Assembly: GCA_973895155.1 (NCBI GenBank)
Contig: OZ316895.1
Coordinates: 12,462,001-12,526,000 of the forward strand
Direction: 5' to 3'
Source of the DNA: Marsupella aquatica
Taxonomy: Eukaryota; Marchantiophyta
Length of the DNA stretch: 64,000 nt
The position numbers were made by a program, and so were the translations under genes. The notes beneath the pieces are model-generated. The model saw nothing but the letters and a program-made list of their open reading frames with translations, made no database searches and was not told the origin of the DNA. Below are positions 1 through 11,263 of the stretch, one piece after another; position 1 is the first letter of the stretch, and the number at the start of each line of letters is the position of its first letter.

Positions 1-356
1 AAATCTGATCTTTGAAAACGAAATTCGTCCCTGACGTATGATGTCGGTAAAGAATTCATGCTAAAGACCTCTAATAGCGGTGCCTCCTCCGGTCGAGAGG
101 AAATGACGGTCACAAATGTTTTGTTAAGCTAGCGTTGACGTTATCTGACTACTAGCAGAGCAAGTCCCCTACTTTTATGATGTGCCTTGAAGTCAGTCGC
201 TTTTACTTTGTCTGTGAGATCCTCTGTCTAATCAAGCTAGAAACATTTTGTTTTCGACGAGTAAAGCTGCGGAGATGTTGAGTTGTGAAGGGTTTCAATG
301 AGAAGTGACCACTTTTCGCACTCCTCTTCGATAAGTTTTACTTTCTGTTTCTTCAG
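1..356 (+). other. Intronic or upstream part of the R3H/G-patch gene
   Basis: No coding exon could be assigned here. The segment ends in a pyrimidine-rich tract and CAG acceptor at 354-356, just before the first recognisable exon. It is therefore most likely an intron of the gene whose 5' exons lie left of the window. Confidence 0.5.
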
Positions 357-2409
357 GTCAGAAGAAGTCGGAACGTAAGGAGACCATAGCAGCAAAGCGT
401 CGAGAACGAGCCTTACGTCATGGTTTTGACCTCTGCGCTGTGAATAAGGTTTGTTTCTAAGAGCTAATGGATCTGCTGCACTTGCGCCTGATAAAAGTCA
501 TCTTCGTTACGTCGGAAGAAAAATGGGCGTAGGAAAACTTCATAATTTTGGCGATACTTGGCTCTTGACCTCAGGCGCTGTGAAAATCCCCATACCCCCG
601 CCTCTCTGCCTCTCTGCCTCTCTGCCTCTCTGCCTCTCTCTCGTCTCGTTTCTCCTTTCCAGTCCTCTTGCTGCATGTTGCTGTGAGGGGATTTTGCTCA
701 TAAACTGAAAATTGAATTGAAAGACAACTTCAATCGCATGCTGATTTTGATTCTACCATCAGGCTTACGTTCGTTTGGTAAAATGTGAATTTGCGGTTGA
801 GAAAGGTTTTGCTCGTGTCTTTAGAGCATCGTTTGCATAAGTGAATGATCATAATCTGTTCGACAGGGAGCGAGCTATATTTGGAATCCCCGTCATGCGC
901 TCATCGATTGGTTGGATTTTTGAACAGGTGTTAGAAGATATGGTGAGGAAGAAGGAGGATATTATAGCATTTGAGCCAATGAAACAGCAAGATCGAGCAC
1001 AGGTTCACCTCTTCTTTTTTGTAGAAAACACCGTAATGGAAGGATTGTAGTTGGCTATGCAGTGGACAGTTTTCATATGGTTGTTGGAGGGATCACCGAT
1101 ATGGGCCCAGGAGTAAGAAATGATACAAATGGAACTGGTGGATCATGTTGAGGATTTGCAATTTTCGGTTATGGAATATAGAAAATGCAGAGTTATGATG
1201 GCAATATAACCTTGGTCTTTTCTAACTTCTTGCCTATTTTCTTTTATTGAATGTTTGTGGTAGGTGCATAGGATTGCTAGCATCTATGGGCTCAAAAGTG
1301 GAAGCCAAGGTTCCGCTAAGAAAAGGTATTATCTTGATCATATGTTGCGAACTAGGTCGTGGAGAACTCTGCCTTAGCAATAATATTATTTATTGATAGC
1401 ACATGTTGTAATGTTGTCGTTATGTCACCCTGCTCTACTTGCGGTTTAACAGCTTGTTTGACATTAGTGATATTTTGTGTCCATCTCTACCTGTCTTCTC
1501 ATGGTTTACGTTTCTGCGCTTTCACGTTGACAGCAGACTCAAAAATTCATGATTATGTGCAGATTTGTCGTTGTTTGTATTACAAGAAATACCAGGATGC
1601 CTTCCGGTGATGCCAAAGTGCGGTTGCTCAAGGTGAAGAGCAGAACTAATCTTTAGCAAGTATTTGCTTGCTTCCTTTTCAGATATCTCGGTCTAGGATT
1701 TTCTCTCTGTTTGACTTGTGGACATAATGACAGTTGAAGTGCAGAAACTCAATTTTCAAGCTCTGACTTGTAGTAATGTGTGTTGCAGTTGCTAGGGCAA
1801 CCGGTAAGGAACCCCACCAGGCGAGACTCGATACAAAGTGCTATGACTGGAGAGGAACGCCGCATGTTTGCCAAAACTAAGCGAGCTGCCCTACAAGCAC
1901 TAAATGGCCTTCCCGCCCCGAGCAATGGGATTAGGAGGCAGAAATCCGATAAGTTCTCTCATCGCAACACTCCGGGCTCTGTTAAAGGTCATTCTCCATA
2001 CACTCCAAGGGATAACCGAAAATCCTCAACGTCAAGCAAACGAAATAGTGGCAAACAAAGTACGAGTAACAGGGCTGGCGCTTATACAAAGAAGGGAGGA
2101 GTGTCCTTCACGTCAATAGGATTGATGGGTGAAGGCAGTAACCTACCGACCCAATCCCCTACGACTATGCAGAATAATATGCATATCGCGCTTGAGACTG
2201 TTAGTTCAGTGAGGGTAGCTGCACATACCACAGGGACCAGTGGTGATTTTGCCATTTTTGAGGCGCACACAAAAGGTTTTGGTTCAAGGATGATGGCCAA
2301 AATGGGTTACAGGGAAGGTCTGGGGTTGGGGCGTGATAAACAAGGGATTGCTGAGCCAATAGAGGCGATCAAAAGGCCTAGATCACTCGGCTTGGGTGCC
2401 CATAAATGA
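357..2409 (+). CDS. R3H and G-patch domain RNA-binding protein (3' part, 5' end outside window)
   Basis: Exons at 357-448, 928-1002, 1264-1325, 1563-1632 and 1789-2409 join in one frame with no stops, ending in TGA. The first exon encodes a Lys/Arg-rich stretch ending in GFDLCAVNK. Exons 2-4 encode an R3H domain: the RAQVH motif crosses an intron, followed by [19 protein letters not shown] and [14 protein letters not shown]. The last exon has a basic Ser-rich linker and a C-terminal G-patch ([19 protein letters not shown], ending SLGLGAHK). The order R3H then G-patch matches the plant D111/G-patch proteins related to yeast Sqs1. G-patches usually activate DEAH helicases and R3H domains bind single-stranded nucleic acid, so a role in splicing or ribosome assembly is inferred. 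Intron 2 has an unusual GTTCAC donor. The N-terminus lies off the window, so protein length is unknown. Confidence 0.92.
599..641. repeat. CCTCTCTG octamer microsatellite
   Basis: Four to five tandem copies of CCTCTCTG lie in an intron of the R3H/G-patch gene, then grade into a CT-rich pyrimidine tract. Confidence 0.85.
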
Positions 2410-5400
2410 ATTTAGATCACGAGCCACGCGTGTTAAGACAGTGAACTAATAAACGAAGAGCAATTGAAGTACGTGGGGCTCTGTGGCCTTCCAAGGATGC
2501 GTTATTTCTTGGGCATGGCTCAGTTTCGGGTTACCATCAAAACTCGCAGGTGAAGTCGCTGAACGTGCTCCTCCAGTGTTTTGGAGCATGTATTCTTCAA
2601 GGAAAAGCTGGCGAGGCAACGCCGTGAAGCAATGAGTCAATGTGCAGAGCATTGGGGTATAACCAAATGCTATTACGAAGAATTGTTCTTAAGCTTTGAA
2701 GAGCAGTGCCGGTGAGAGGTAGCTTCGTTTCAAGTCCAATTGCCGCAGTTGGTGTTGATGTGCTGGGTGTTTGTTTTGTCTTCTGGTGCCTTCTAATGTA
2801 TGCAGGTGCTTGGTCAGAAGCTAGCGTGCCCATTCTAAACTTCTTGTGGATCCGGGAGGGTTTAGCGCGAAATAATAGGACCATTTGCGTAGCCTTTTCT
2901 CAGCAAGCAAGAAGAGCTCATTGAAGTGTGCATACTTTGATGACATGCAAATATTTTCACAGGAAGCTTTGGTTGCACCGGCATTATGTGTAGGCATGGG
3001 ACTCAATGGATTGAAGGATCTGAAGCTCTTCTTCTCAGACTATTTCAACCTCAAGTCTTTCATGGTTTGAATTATCATTCATATATGTTGATCCGGTTAT
3101 CTGGACCCGCGTAATGCAATGGACGTCCTTGACAATTGCCAAAGGAAAAACTAGTTTGTGTGAAAGTTGTGACCAGTTGAGGTTTCCATGACATGTAAGT
3201 AGTTCACAAACCTGGAGCCAGGAGAAAATGCATCATCAGATCTTTTACGACAGTGTCTCGCCAATGTGTAAAATTCATACAGACTTCAGGCCCACAAAAG
3301 AGCCAGAGAAGATCCTATGCTCAGGGAAACCTTCATTTTAATTTCGAGTCAAGGTTTGTTGTCATCATAAGGTGGCACAAAAGTAAGACTTGTAAGCCAC
3401 TTATTATGCAGGGAAGTTGGATCGTAAAGGCTATCTCTCCAAATTCTATTTCTGAAATCATGGTCATCGTTTTATGTGGACATTTGCAGAAGTGACAGGC
3501 TCCAGTATCCACCACCGTCTCCTCTGTCCAGTATTTTTTCGTATTTGTTTGGTATTGCTAGACCGAAATTCACATGCTCCATAGTGAACTGTAATTAGTG
3601 AATTTTATAAATTTCTAGGTGAGTAGTAACACATACCACTCTGTCCACTAGTGCTTGGCACTACCAAATCACAGTTGCCAATCCAATATTGCCAACATCG
3701 AAAGAGAATTATGTGCGTTCTAGCACTTTATGCATAGATTCAGCATTGCTGGTAAGCCTAGCAGATGCTGATGAGACGCATGGAGGTCAGAGTTCAGCTC
3801 TTTGGGTTTACTGGCAATGTTGAATCTAATTCCGAGTGAAGTGAGGTCTCTAGAAAGATGGTCTGGTGAAGTGAAATGTCTCATGCTAGAACCTAGGTGA
3901 CATGGGAACTGTCCAGTCCAGATGGCATGGGAGACAGCCAGGTAACAGGGAAAATTGCCAGATGAAACAAAAATGTCCAAATGTGAAAAGGATACATGTT
4001 TTACATCAAATGTATGCAACGTGGTCCAAATGCACGGCAGGGATTGGAGGGCAGTCCAGGCTTGAGTCCAGGCACTGCTGGGGTTGCAACCTGGTATGGC
4101 ATGACAAAGGGCAGGCTGAGGGTGGGAAGCGGCATGCCCAGGGTTTGGCTGGAGATCCAGGTGTGGCTTGTGCTACCGACCTGAGTTCCTGTGGCAATAC
4201 ACTCGGTAAGGGTGGGGCACAGCACACACAAGGAGTGTGGCATAACTGAGCTGGGACTGCACACATAACAAGTGTGGCACAACAAAGCAAGGTTTAACAG
4301 ACTAGCGACGGGAGGGAGGAGAAGGGGTGTTGACAAAGGTAGCATGTGGTTTTAGAGAAGGTAAGAAAAACAAGAAAGAACCAACACTCAACACTGTTTC
4401 CTACATATTCAAGATTCCATATGTTGACCAAAAGGCTTATGAGGGGTAGCATGTGAGGAGGTCTTAGCCCTGATCTTAGCTTATTCGTTGTGTCAGATTA
4501 CATACACTGTTCACAGCATTAGTGTTACTCACAATAATTCTGGAGAAACAATATTGCTGGCTATACTCTTGAATTACTGTCACCTAAGTACAAAAGTTTC
4601 ATGTATTTTAAACACTTGGGTTTTGCCCCAGGTTCTGCAAGAAAATTGGCCGTCCTTGACTTTCCATTTCCTGCTGTGCCCCTCATCCTCCTTATTGCTG
4701 TAGGGCACCCCAAGCCACATCTGCATTCCATTCCTGCCTTGCCTCATTATGCACCTGACCCTTCCTCATCATTGCGTGTTCCCCCTGCTCTGTCACCTTT
4801 CCCCACCTGTAAGATGCCTACACCTAAACATTGCAACACACACACAGGCATTGAGCTAATCTAAACACTACTGTAGGCAATCCTGCCACTTTCTCCTTGC
4901 GGCAGGTTTACAAAAACCACACTAGACAGGATCAAACGGTGGTTGTTCAATGATGCGGTGCTCTTTCGGCACCATTATCCATTATCTGCCTGAAACACTA
5001 TGAATCCTTTGTGCACCTCACCGCCTGCCTGCTGCAACACTTGGTGGCCTTGCATGAACCTCGCTCAAGCTTTAAAAAACATTAAAAACAAGTAAAAGAC
5101 AGGGAGTGACAAAGGGGTACATTTATTTGTGCCCAGAACCCTCCCCAACAACAACATTTTGGCAGCACACAGGAATGCATAATTGGAACTTCACTTTCTC
5201 AACAATAAGAGTAATCAAAATTACAACACTGTTGCAACAACAACCACCTAGCCAAAATGGTGACACTCTGGCAACCACAACATGACGGCACCAGCCATTC
5301 TTTTCTTGTTTTTAAACATTAGCAAAGGTGGCTACTAAAATACCCTTCAGACAAGCACAAGTCTGGTTATGGAGTATTTTATTACAATTCTACAGCACTT

Positions 5401-6418
5401 TTGACTATTGTACATTATTTCCTGACTAACACTCCCCTATAGTGCATTAGGTGGTGGACAATGAAACCAAAATTTCTAAATTTCAGCCTGGGTATCATTA
5501 CCCTGCTTGTTGTATAGGTAAGTGATTGGCTAATTGTTTGCCCACAAAACAAATGGCTGGACTGCACATACAAACTGTCAAACAACAACACTTTTACAGC
5601 AACCACACGGCCGCAATCCAATTGAAACTACAGTTGACATCCACAACCACAACATGGCTGCAATGACAACCCAGCCACAACCACACAGTCGCAATGATAA
5701 CTGGGCGCACGCATAGGCATTGGAACAAAAGTTCACCTTGCCTTCACAACACTTCCTTTCTCGACTATTTTCTTGTCCAACTTCAGACACACCCTTGCAT
5801 CAATGATACATAAGATGTCTTAACAACTTCCTTGACTCCGCAATATTTCCATGATTCATTTACACTTCTTTGTCTACCTGTACATTTTCTCCTACACAAA
5901 GACACTGGGCTTGTCCACTATAAAGAGCTACCTGCACTTTCAGTGCTTTTGAGTTAAACATCTCCTGGCACACAAAATCATTACTGCGCACATGTCAAAA
6001 GAGTGCCATAAGTGAGGTACACCCAAGGAGAGAAAATGTTTTTTGGCTGGGACAAAAATCTTACAGGCCATCTATATGCGTAACTCCAAAGGATAATATA
6101 TCCAATAATTCACAAAAATAAGACCTTGCTTATGGCAGAGCTTTGACACACCTTATTGGTGTAAAGAGCTACATCAATTTCCATCATTGAATAAAACAGC
6201 TGCTGCTGGTTTTTGACTTGTTACATGTGGGCAGGGGAATCTAACCTTTTGAGGAGAATATATGTTGGATTATATCAATGTAAATACGTCAGAAATTTGC
6301 GCAAAAGTAGTGCCGTAGGATGGTTTCGTAAATGCAGTTCCTCTCGTTGCCTCTGATTTCAGTTGGCGAGGGTTTATGGTTCAGGGTTTGACATCACTCA
6401 AAGATTGAGGTGCCTGAT
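2410..6418. other. Gene-free intergenic region
   Basis: About 4 kb lie between the G-patch gene and the YqaJ-type gene. The short open frames here show no domain, no codon-bias continuity and no joinable splice sites. The first few hundred bases must include the 3' UTR of the upstream gene. The 5220-5720 part is rich in CAACCA/AACCACA-type runs. The part next to 6419 should hold the promoter and leader of the next gene, but I see no clear TATA box. Confidence 0.5.
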
Positions 6419-7633
6419 ATGGAATTGACGTTCTCGAGCTGTGCACACCGAAGCCTGCTCTGCTCATGGTCATGCCCAATGTCATCGATCTTAACAATTG
6501 GTAGAAGAGCATTCGGGCGGAGGATGTCACTCTCAAGCATGCAAAGTGGAGGAATTCTGACCTTAACGCAGTCCAGGAGCCGGAATGGGTTTAGACTTTG
6601 GCAGCATGCATTGATGAATTTCTATTCGAAGCAGGTTGAGGTCTCTCAGCGTGCTGCTAAAATCGGTCGGGCTCAAGTGGGTTCTGAGAAGATGAGTCCC
6701 TTCGAATTCCCTAGTAGTCAAGGTGGAGGTTCTGTCCAAAGCTATGTGGAATTTGTGCAGAAACGAAGGCAGGGAACGCTGTCCCTGCAAGTGACAACTA
6801 CTGCACCCCCATCTTCTGGAGATTCTGGAATGGAGAGTGATTCTCGTGACTTGGAGGTGATTCGGCCTGACCTACTGCAGGGCTCACAGGAGTGGTTAGA
6901 TCTCAGGAAGAATCGCATTACTGCGAGTTCGTTTGGGAATTCTCTAGGGTTCTGGGGAGCCCGCCGAGTTGAGCTATGGGAGGACAAGATTGGCATCGGA
7001 GAGCCGTTTGCCGGCAATGCAGCAACGATTTGGGGGTCGAGTGCAGAGGCAAATGCCATAGAGAAGTACAAGGAGATCACTGGCAATGGCGTGGATCACG
7101 TTGCTTTCAAGGTTTACCACGCTGGAGATGATTATCTGTCATGGTTGGGAGCGTCTCCTGATGGCCTCATCACGTATAACAATGTTGAGGGAGTGCAAGA
7201 TACTGATGAGGGACTGGGGATTCTCGAGGTGAAGTGCCCACATAACAAAGGGAAACCGGAGCTTGGGACTCCGTGGCAATGTGTCCCCCATTATTACATG
7301 CCACAAGCTCAGGGTCTCCTAGAAATTTTTGATAGGAAATTTATGGATTTTTACGTATGGACGCCGAATGGCAGTTCCGTCTTTAGAATTGAGCGTAATA
7401 CTGAGTATTGGGGTCTTATGTTTCGGATAATGTCAGAGTTTTGGTGGGGACATGTAGTCCCTGCCAAATGCGCTTTGGAGAAAGGGACCAGCATAGCAGA
7501 TGTTCAAGCAGCATTTAGGCCAGTTGAGGATCTGGCCGCGACAGAAAGGATTGTTAGCATGAGTAGACGCCTTGCACAAAATTCTAGGTTGATTTGGAGG
7601 GAGAGTGGGGACCAGATTCAACGATTTTTATGA
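6419..7633 (+). CDS. YqaJ/lambda exonuclease-family nuclease (PD-(D/E)XK fold), intronless
   Basis: An uninterrupted 404-aa frame. The ATG at 6419 is the first after an in-frame TGA at 6389. Residues 1 to about 140 are Ser/Arg-rich with few acidic residues early on, which would suit an organelle presequence. The nuclease domain is at about 150-345. It opens with GSQEWLDLRKNRITASSFG, then WGSSAEANAIEKY (E210), LGASPDGLI (D248), ILEVKCP (E270, K272) and the helix MPQAQGLLEI (Q296). D248-x(21)-E270-x-K272 is the PD-(D/E)XK metal site. Plants encode nuclear proteins of this restriction-endonuclease-like superfamily, whose natural substrate is poorly known. Bacteriophage members are 5'-3' DNA exonucleases in recombination. 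All key residues are present, so activity is plausible. Lack of introns could reflect an old retroposition or transfer from an organelle or virus; the sequence alone does not decide. Confidence 0.87.
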   Translation: MELTFSSCAHRSLLCSWSCPMSSILTIGRRAFGRRMSLSSMQSGGILTLTQSRSRNGFRLWQHALMNFYSKQVEVSQRAAKIGRAQVGSEKMSPFEFPSSQGGGSVQSYVEFVQKRRQGTLSLQVTTTAPPSSGDSGMESDSRDLEVIRPDLLQGSQEWLDLRKNRITASSFGNSLGFWGARRVELWEDKIGIGEPFAGNAATIWGSSAEANAIEKYKEITGNGVDHVAFKVYHAGDDYLSWLGASPDGLITYNNVEGVQDTDEGLGILEVKCPHNKGKPELGTPWQCVPHYYMPQAQGLLEIFDRKFMDFYVWTPNGSSVFRIERNTEYWGLMFRIMSEFWWGHVVPAKCALEKGTSIADVQAAFRPVEDLAATERIVSMSRRLAQNSRLIWRESGDQIQRFL

Positions 7634-8664
7634 GAACAAACAAACGCAGTTCTTTAATTGATTAATTCATCCTCTTCTCATCGCTTGGAGTCGTTTAGTA
7701 CGTGATTCTACTTTGGAAAGCAGTAGAAAAAACATCAGGTTTGTAGCCCAAAGACAATCCATTTCACATTGCCAGCAAGAAACATTTCTGCAGCACAATT
7801 CTCTGAAAACTGGCAATACGAAGAACTCGAGTTTGATTCCGAAATCTAGGCACGGGAATGCTCTGTTTGCAATTGTATGTACAGGAGCCCAACTGGCAAA
7901 TTGACTGGGTGAGTGCACAAACCAACATAGTCTTGAGAGGATTCGATTGCTCTACGAATGAAGGCTGGCACTTCAAAACGTTTAGTGGATTTGGGAAGGC
8001 ATCAGTTCAAACTATCCTTAGTTTTCTGAGTGTGATCTTTTCTAGCTTTGAACGCCTCAACGATACCAGTTGTTTATGTAAACGCTCGAGTTGTGCGGCG
8101 TGTTTGGCCGCCATCAGAGCTCACGTTTATATGTCGGGGGACATACATATACATTTCATTGGGACTCACTGTATCAAGAGGGTTGCGCAGATGGCCAAAT
8201 CCTCACGTCTCGTACTCAAACCTCATACACTTTTCATGGAAAGAAGATTCTCAGTTTTCGGCTCAAAAAGAGGAATGGAGATAACATGGGGACCGAACCT
8301 CAAAGTGGAGGTTAATATTTGGTGAGAGGGAACATATTATAGTCCTGAAAGAAAAAATGAACAAAAAACAAGTACAATAGTCCTATTTCTCGCAAAAATA
8401 TTGCTTTCTAGGAGATCCAGCTCCCATGACTCACATTTGTTCCGTTGTGGCTTTCTTGGAGACAAGGTCTGTTGCAACACCTAAAAGCGCCATCGTATGG
8501 CGGCTTTGATTGAATATTACCCCTGGTAACTATGCTGCGGTCAGGAAACGTACAAATGGCGATGGGTCCCATATCTTGAAGAAACATACGCAGGCATTGC
8601 TCCTTTTGGGAGAACCATCTAGTGCACAAAACAACATACTGGCACAGAATCTGCCCAGAGCCTC
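7634..8664. other. Intergenic region between convergent genes
   Basis: About 1 kb separates the stop codons of the plus-strand nuclease gene and the minus-strand translin gene. It should contain both 3' UTRs. Open frames here lack recognisable domains and I see no RNA gene. Confidence 0.55.
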
Positions 8665-11263
8665 CTAAGATTCCATCGGATTGTTTGGCTGTGTCTGTTT
8701 GCTCAAAAGACCCCGAATTTTCACGTCGTACAAAACCTCCTCCACTTTCTTCAAATCATATTTCAGACCTGTTGAAACCCAGCATTCACAAACATGAAAA
8801 TCTCAAGAACGGTGTGATGATCCATCATCAGAAGTTAACGTGACCATCTGTTTACAAAGAATTGTGAATTACAAAGACTCTGCTCCAAACTCCAAACTCC
8901 AAACTCCAAATGTAGGTGCAACTACTCACCGTCAAATCGCTTTCTCAAAGTGTCGTTGCGGAGATTCAGAATTCGAAATGCAGAATACAATTCCCTCAAG
9001 AATGAGGAGACCTCAATCGGGCAATCGTGGTCTCCAACTGTCACCCTATTGACACAATACCTGGGCTGCCATGCAACCAAGAATAAATGACTCGAGCCAC
9101 ATTTTCCGTTAGCAACACAATTCCATCGTCCTCACCTTAGGGTTACACTATTTCTCTCGTCTGGCAAATGCCAGCCAGTACTTTCTGCTCCTTGCCATAA
9201 TTGGAGATATCTGGACGTTAAATAGACTTCATATAGTACTACAGGGACGAATGATTCGTCGTCCAAATATATGATCTCATAGACTAAAAAGCAAGTAACA
9301 ATCAATGCGTACGAATTCTCTCCTTCAAACAATTAAGCGCCGATGAAATGAAGATACCAGCTCATTGGAGACATTGCAGAGACCTGCACACAGGGACAAC
9401 GTAGAAGTCGTAGTGGTTGATCTGTCAGGTGTGGAAAAATGTTGATAGCAATGACAGATGTAAGCATTACATAGGTATTACGAGGAATGATCTCAGAAAA
9501 GACTATTCATCTAGACTTAAGAAACCCCACGTACCGATAAGGTAGTCCTCTATGTCGATGCCGAAGTCTTCCGATTTCACTGCATGCCAGCATTGAGATT
9601 TAACGGTAGTGACAATCCAAAATGACAGACTGTCAATTCTCAATCTAGGGAACAGATTGGATATAAATCAGGGTGCAGCATTCCAAACAGGACGTGGTCT
9701 ACAGACAAAATAACATTACTCACGTGAGAGCCATTGTACAGGATAATATCGGTATAAACCATCGGAAACGAAAAACCCAAACGCAGCTTTAACACAAATA
9801 CAGAAGGTCGGGGTCGTAGCTAAGTCACCACAAATTTACAAGACCGAAAAGAAAGAAGCATAGAAGCTGAGAGACAGTATTGAAAGTACTTGAACTTACA
9901 GCCTAGCAGGATCTCTGCCTCGGAATGGGACAACAGCCCCCGAGTCTCCAGCCAGTGCATAAATGCAAGCAGGAACACAACTATTTGTGTTTGAGATCTC
10001 CAGTGATCATGATACCTACAAAAAATGAGGCGTTGGTTTATGCTATAAGCTACCTGCAATTCTTCACATGAATAGGGGGCCAAAAGATCCAGCAGAGTCC
10101 TCTTTCCAACTCCGAAGAGTAGAACATTTCGCCCAACTGAGACACTTCGGGATTTGCTTCAGCAAAATTTGCAATACAAAAACCCTTTAAGGGTTTTCAA
10201 AAAAGGGTTACTGGCCCTGATGAGCAAAACATCGACTACACACTGGAAAAAATCCTGATGTCCCAAAAGGCCCACTTAACTGGAAGGCTCTCTGAGTCCA
10301 GAACGAAATGTACGTTGAGCAATAGGTCAACACTAACTGAGTATAACCATGGCCTGCCCCAGAAAAAGACGAAATAAATAAATCGAGGGCTTATTTACGC
10401 ACCTATAAAACTGCCCGGGGCGTTCTTTTATGATATCGGCAAGTCGGGAGTAGATCTTTTGCAGAGTGGGAATGTAGCTCTTAGCCCTGTCTAAGACCTC
10501 TTTACCTGCCACCCCCACACCAAAGAAGGGACTCCAAATGAGATCTCAAATAGGGAGGATAGCGAAAACAAAATACGCGACTGACATTTATCCAAAGCAA
10601 ACTGCAAAGCAAACAATAGATACCCAGTCCACAAAGGAGAATGCAATTGCACCAATTCGCTTACAACGTACGAGACGCTAGACACATTCAGAGCAAAAAA
10701 TGCTGTTCCCAGTTGACTCAAGCGATGCCTGCTGGAGACGTAACGGTGGAAGCAAGAAAATGTGTAATTCGGAGAAATAGACGTATTCAGAACAATAATT
10801 GTTGTTCTCATTTGACTCAAAAGATGTCCGCTGGAGATGGAATGGAGAAGGCAGATAAAATGAGAAATTCGGAGACGGACAGTAGACATAGAACAAAAAA
10901 TGCTGTTGTGAGTTGACTCAAAAGATGCCTGCTGGAGATGTGGAACGGAGAAGGCAGATAAAATGTGAAATTCAGAGAATGCACGGAGAGCAGCTGAGGT
11001 TTGGGATAAGGTCAAGATCAATTCACTCGAGGGAATGAAAAAAATAACAGGAGATTAGGTCTAGAGGATAGAGGAGGACGAGGAGGACGAGGAGCAGCAG
11101 CAGCAAGCAGCACACCTGATGAAGTGGTGTGATGGACAGGCAGAATCGCCGCCTGCATCACGCGAATCGCATTGTCAAGATCTGAGACCACCAATCTCAG
11201 CGCCTCTCGCACAGCTCCACTCTCCTCCAACTCCTGTCGAAAATCCTCAAATTGGTCTTCCAT
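8665..11263 (-). CDS. TSN: Translin (complete, 7 exons, 225 aa)
   Basis: Exons, in transcript order: 11263-11116, 10505-10403, 10015-9900, 9579-9535, 9383-9358, 9065-8930, 8768-8665. All are bounded by GT and AG, and every splice phase agrees over 678 nt. Start is the ATG in KMEDQFEDFRQELEES; an upstream in-frame GTG was not used. Motifs typical of plant translins run through the whole protein: AKSYIPTLQKIYSRLADII, PGQFYRYHDHWRSQTQ, FMHWLETRGLL, SEDFGIDIEDYLIG, PRYCVNRVTVGDHDCP, SAFRILNLRNDTLRKRFDG and KKVEEVLYDVKIRGL. Length matches the family (about 228 aa in animals). Translin forms ring-shaped octamers that bind single-stranded DNA/RNA, and with TRAX forms the C3PO RNase. TRAX carries the catalytic acids, so this subunit is probably structural and RNA-binding. 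No TRAX gene is in the window. Exon 5 is a 26-nt micro-exon. Confidence 0.96.
8881..8910. repeat. TCCAAAC heptamer tandem repeat
   Basis: About four copies of a CTCCAAA heptamer sit in translin intron 6, some 20 nt into the intron from the donor of exon 6. Confidence 0.8.
9358..9383 (-). other. 26-nt translin micro-exon
   Basis: This 26-nt exon encodes LCNVSNEL, with the split glycine shared with the preceding exon. It is flanked by a TGTGCAG acceptor and a GTATCT donor. Leaving it out would shift the frame and delete the loop before PRYCVNRV, so it is constitutive by inference. Confidence 0.9.
10690..10981. repeat. Three tandem copies of a ~100-bp unit in translin intron 1
   Basis: Copies start near 10690, 10789 and 10890. 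Each contains AGAACAAAAAATGCTG-like, TTGACTCAA, GATGCCTGCTGGAGA and AAATGTGAAATTCGGAGA-like blocks in the same order. The copies differ by scattered substitutions. A period of about 100 bp is not a multiple of 3 and the unit has no conserved open frame. Confidence 0.88.
11036..11115. repeat. GAGGA/CAGCAG-rich simple repeat at the translin exon 1 donor
   Basis: Runs of GGACGAGGA followed by AGCAGCAGCAGCAAGCAGCA occupy the start of translin intron 1, immediately inside the donor site at 11115-11114 (minus strand). Confidence 0.8.

Noticed and set aside
451-708. Plus-strand open frame over the CT-rich repeat
   Set aside because: It lies in an intron of the R3H/G-patch gene and owes its length to the microsatellite.
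3902-4345. Overlapping open frames on both strands
   Set aside because: Several frames are open at once in GC-richer DNA with no domain or splice partner; this fits composition, not coding.
6410-6418. GTG start three codons upstream of the YqaJ-type ATG
   Set aside because: Plant nuclear genes start at ATG; the ATG at 6419 is the first in frame.
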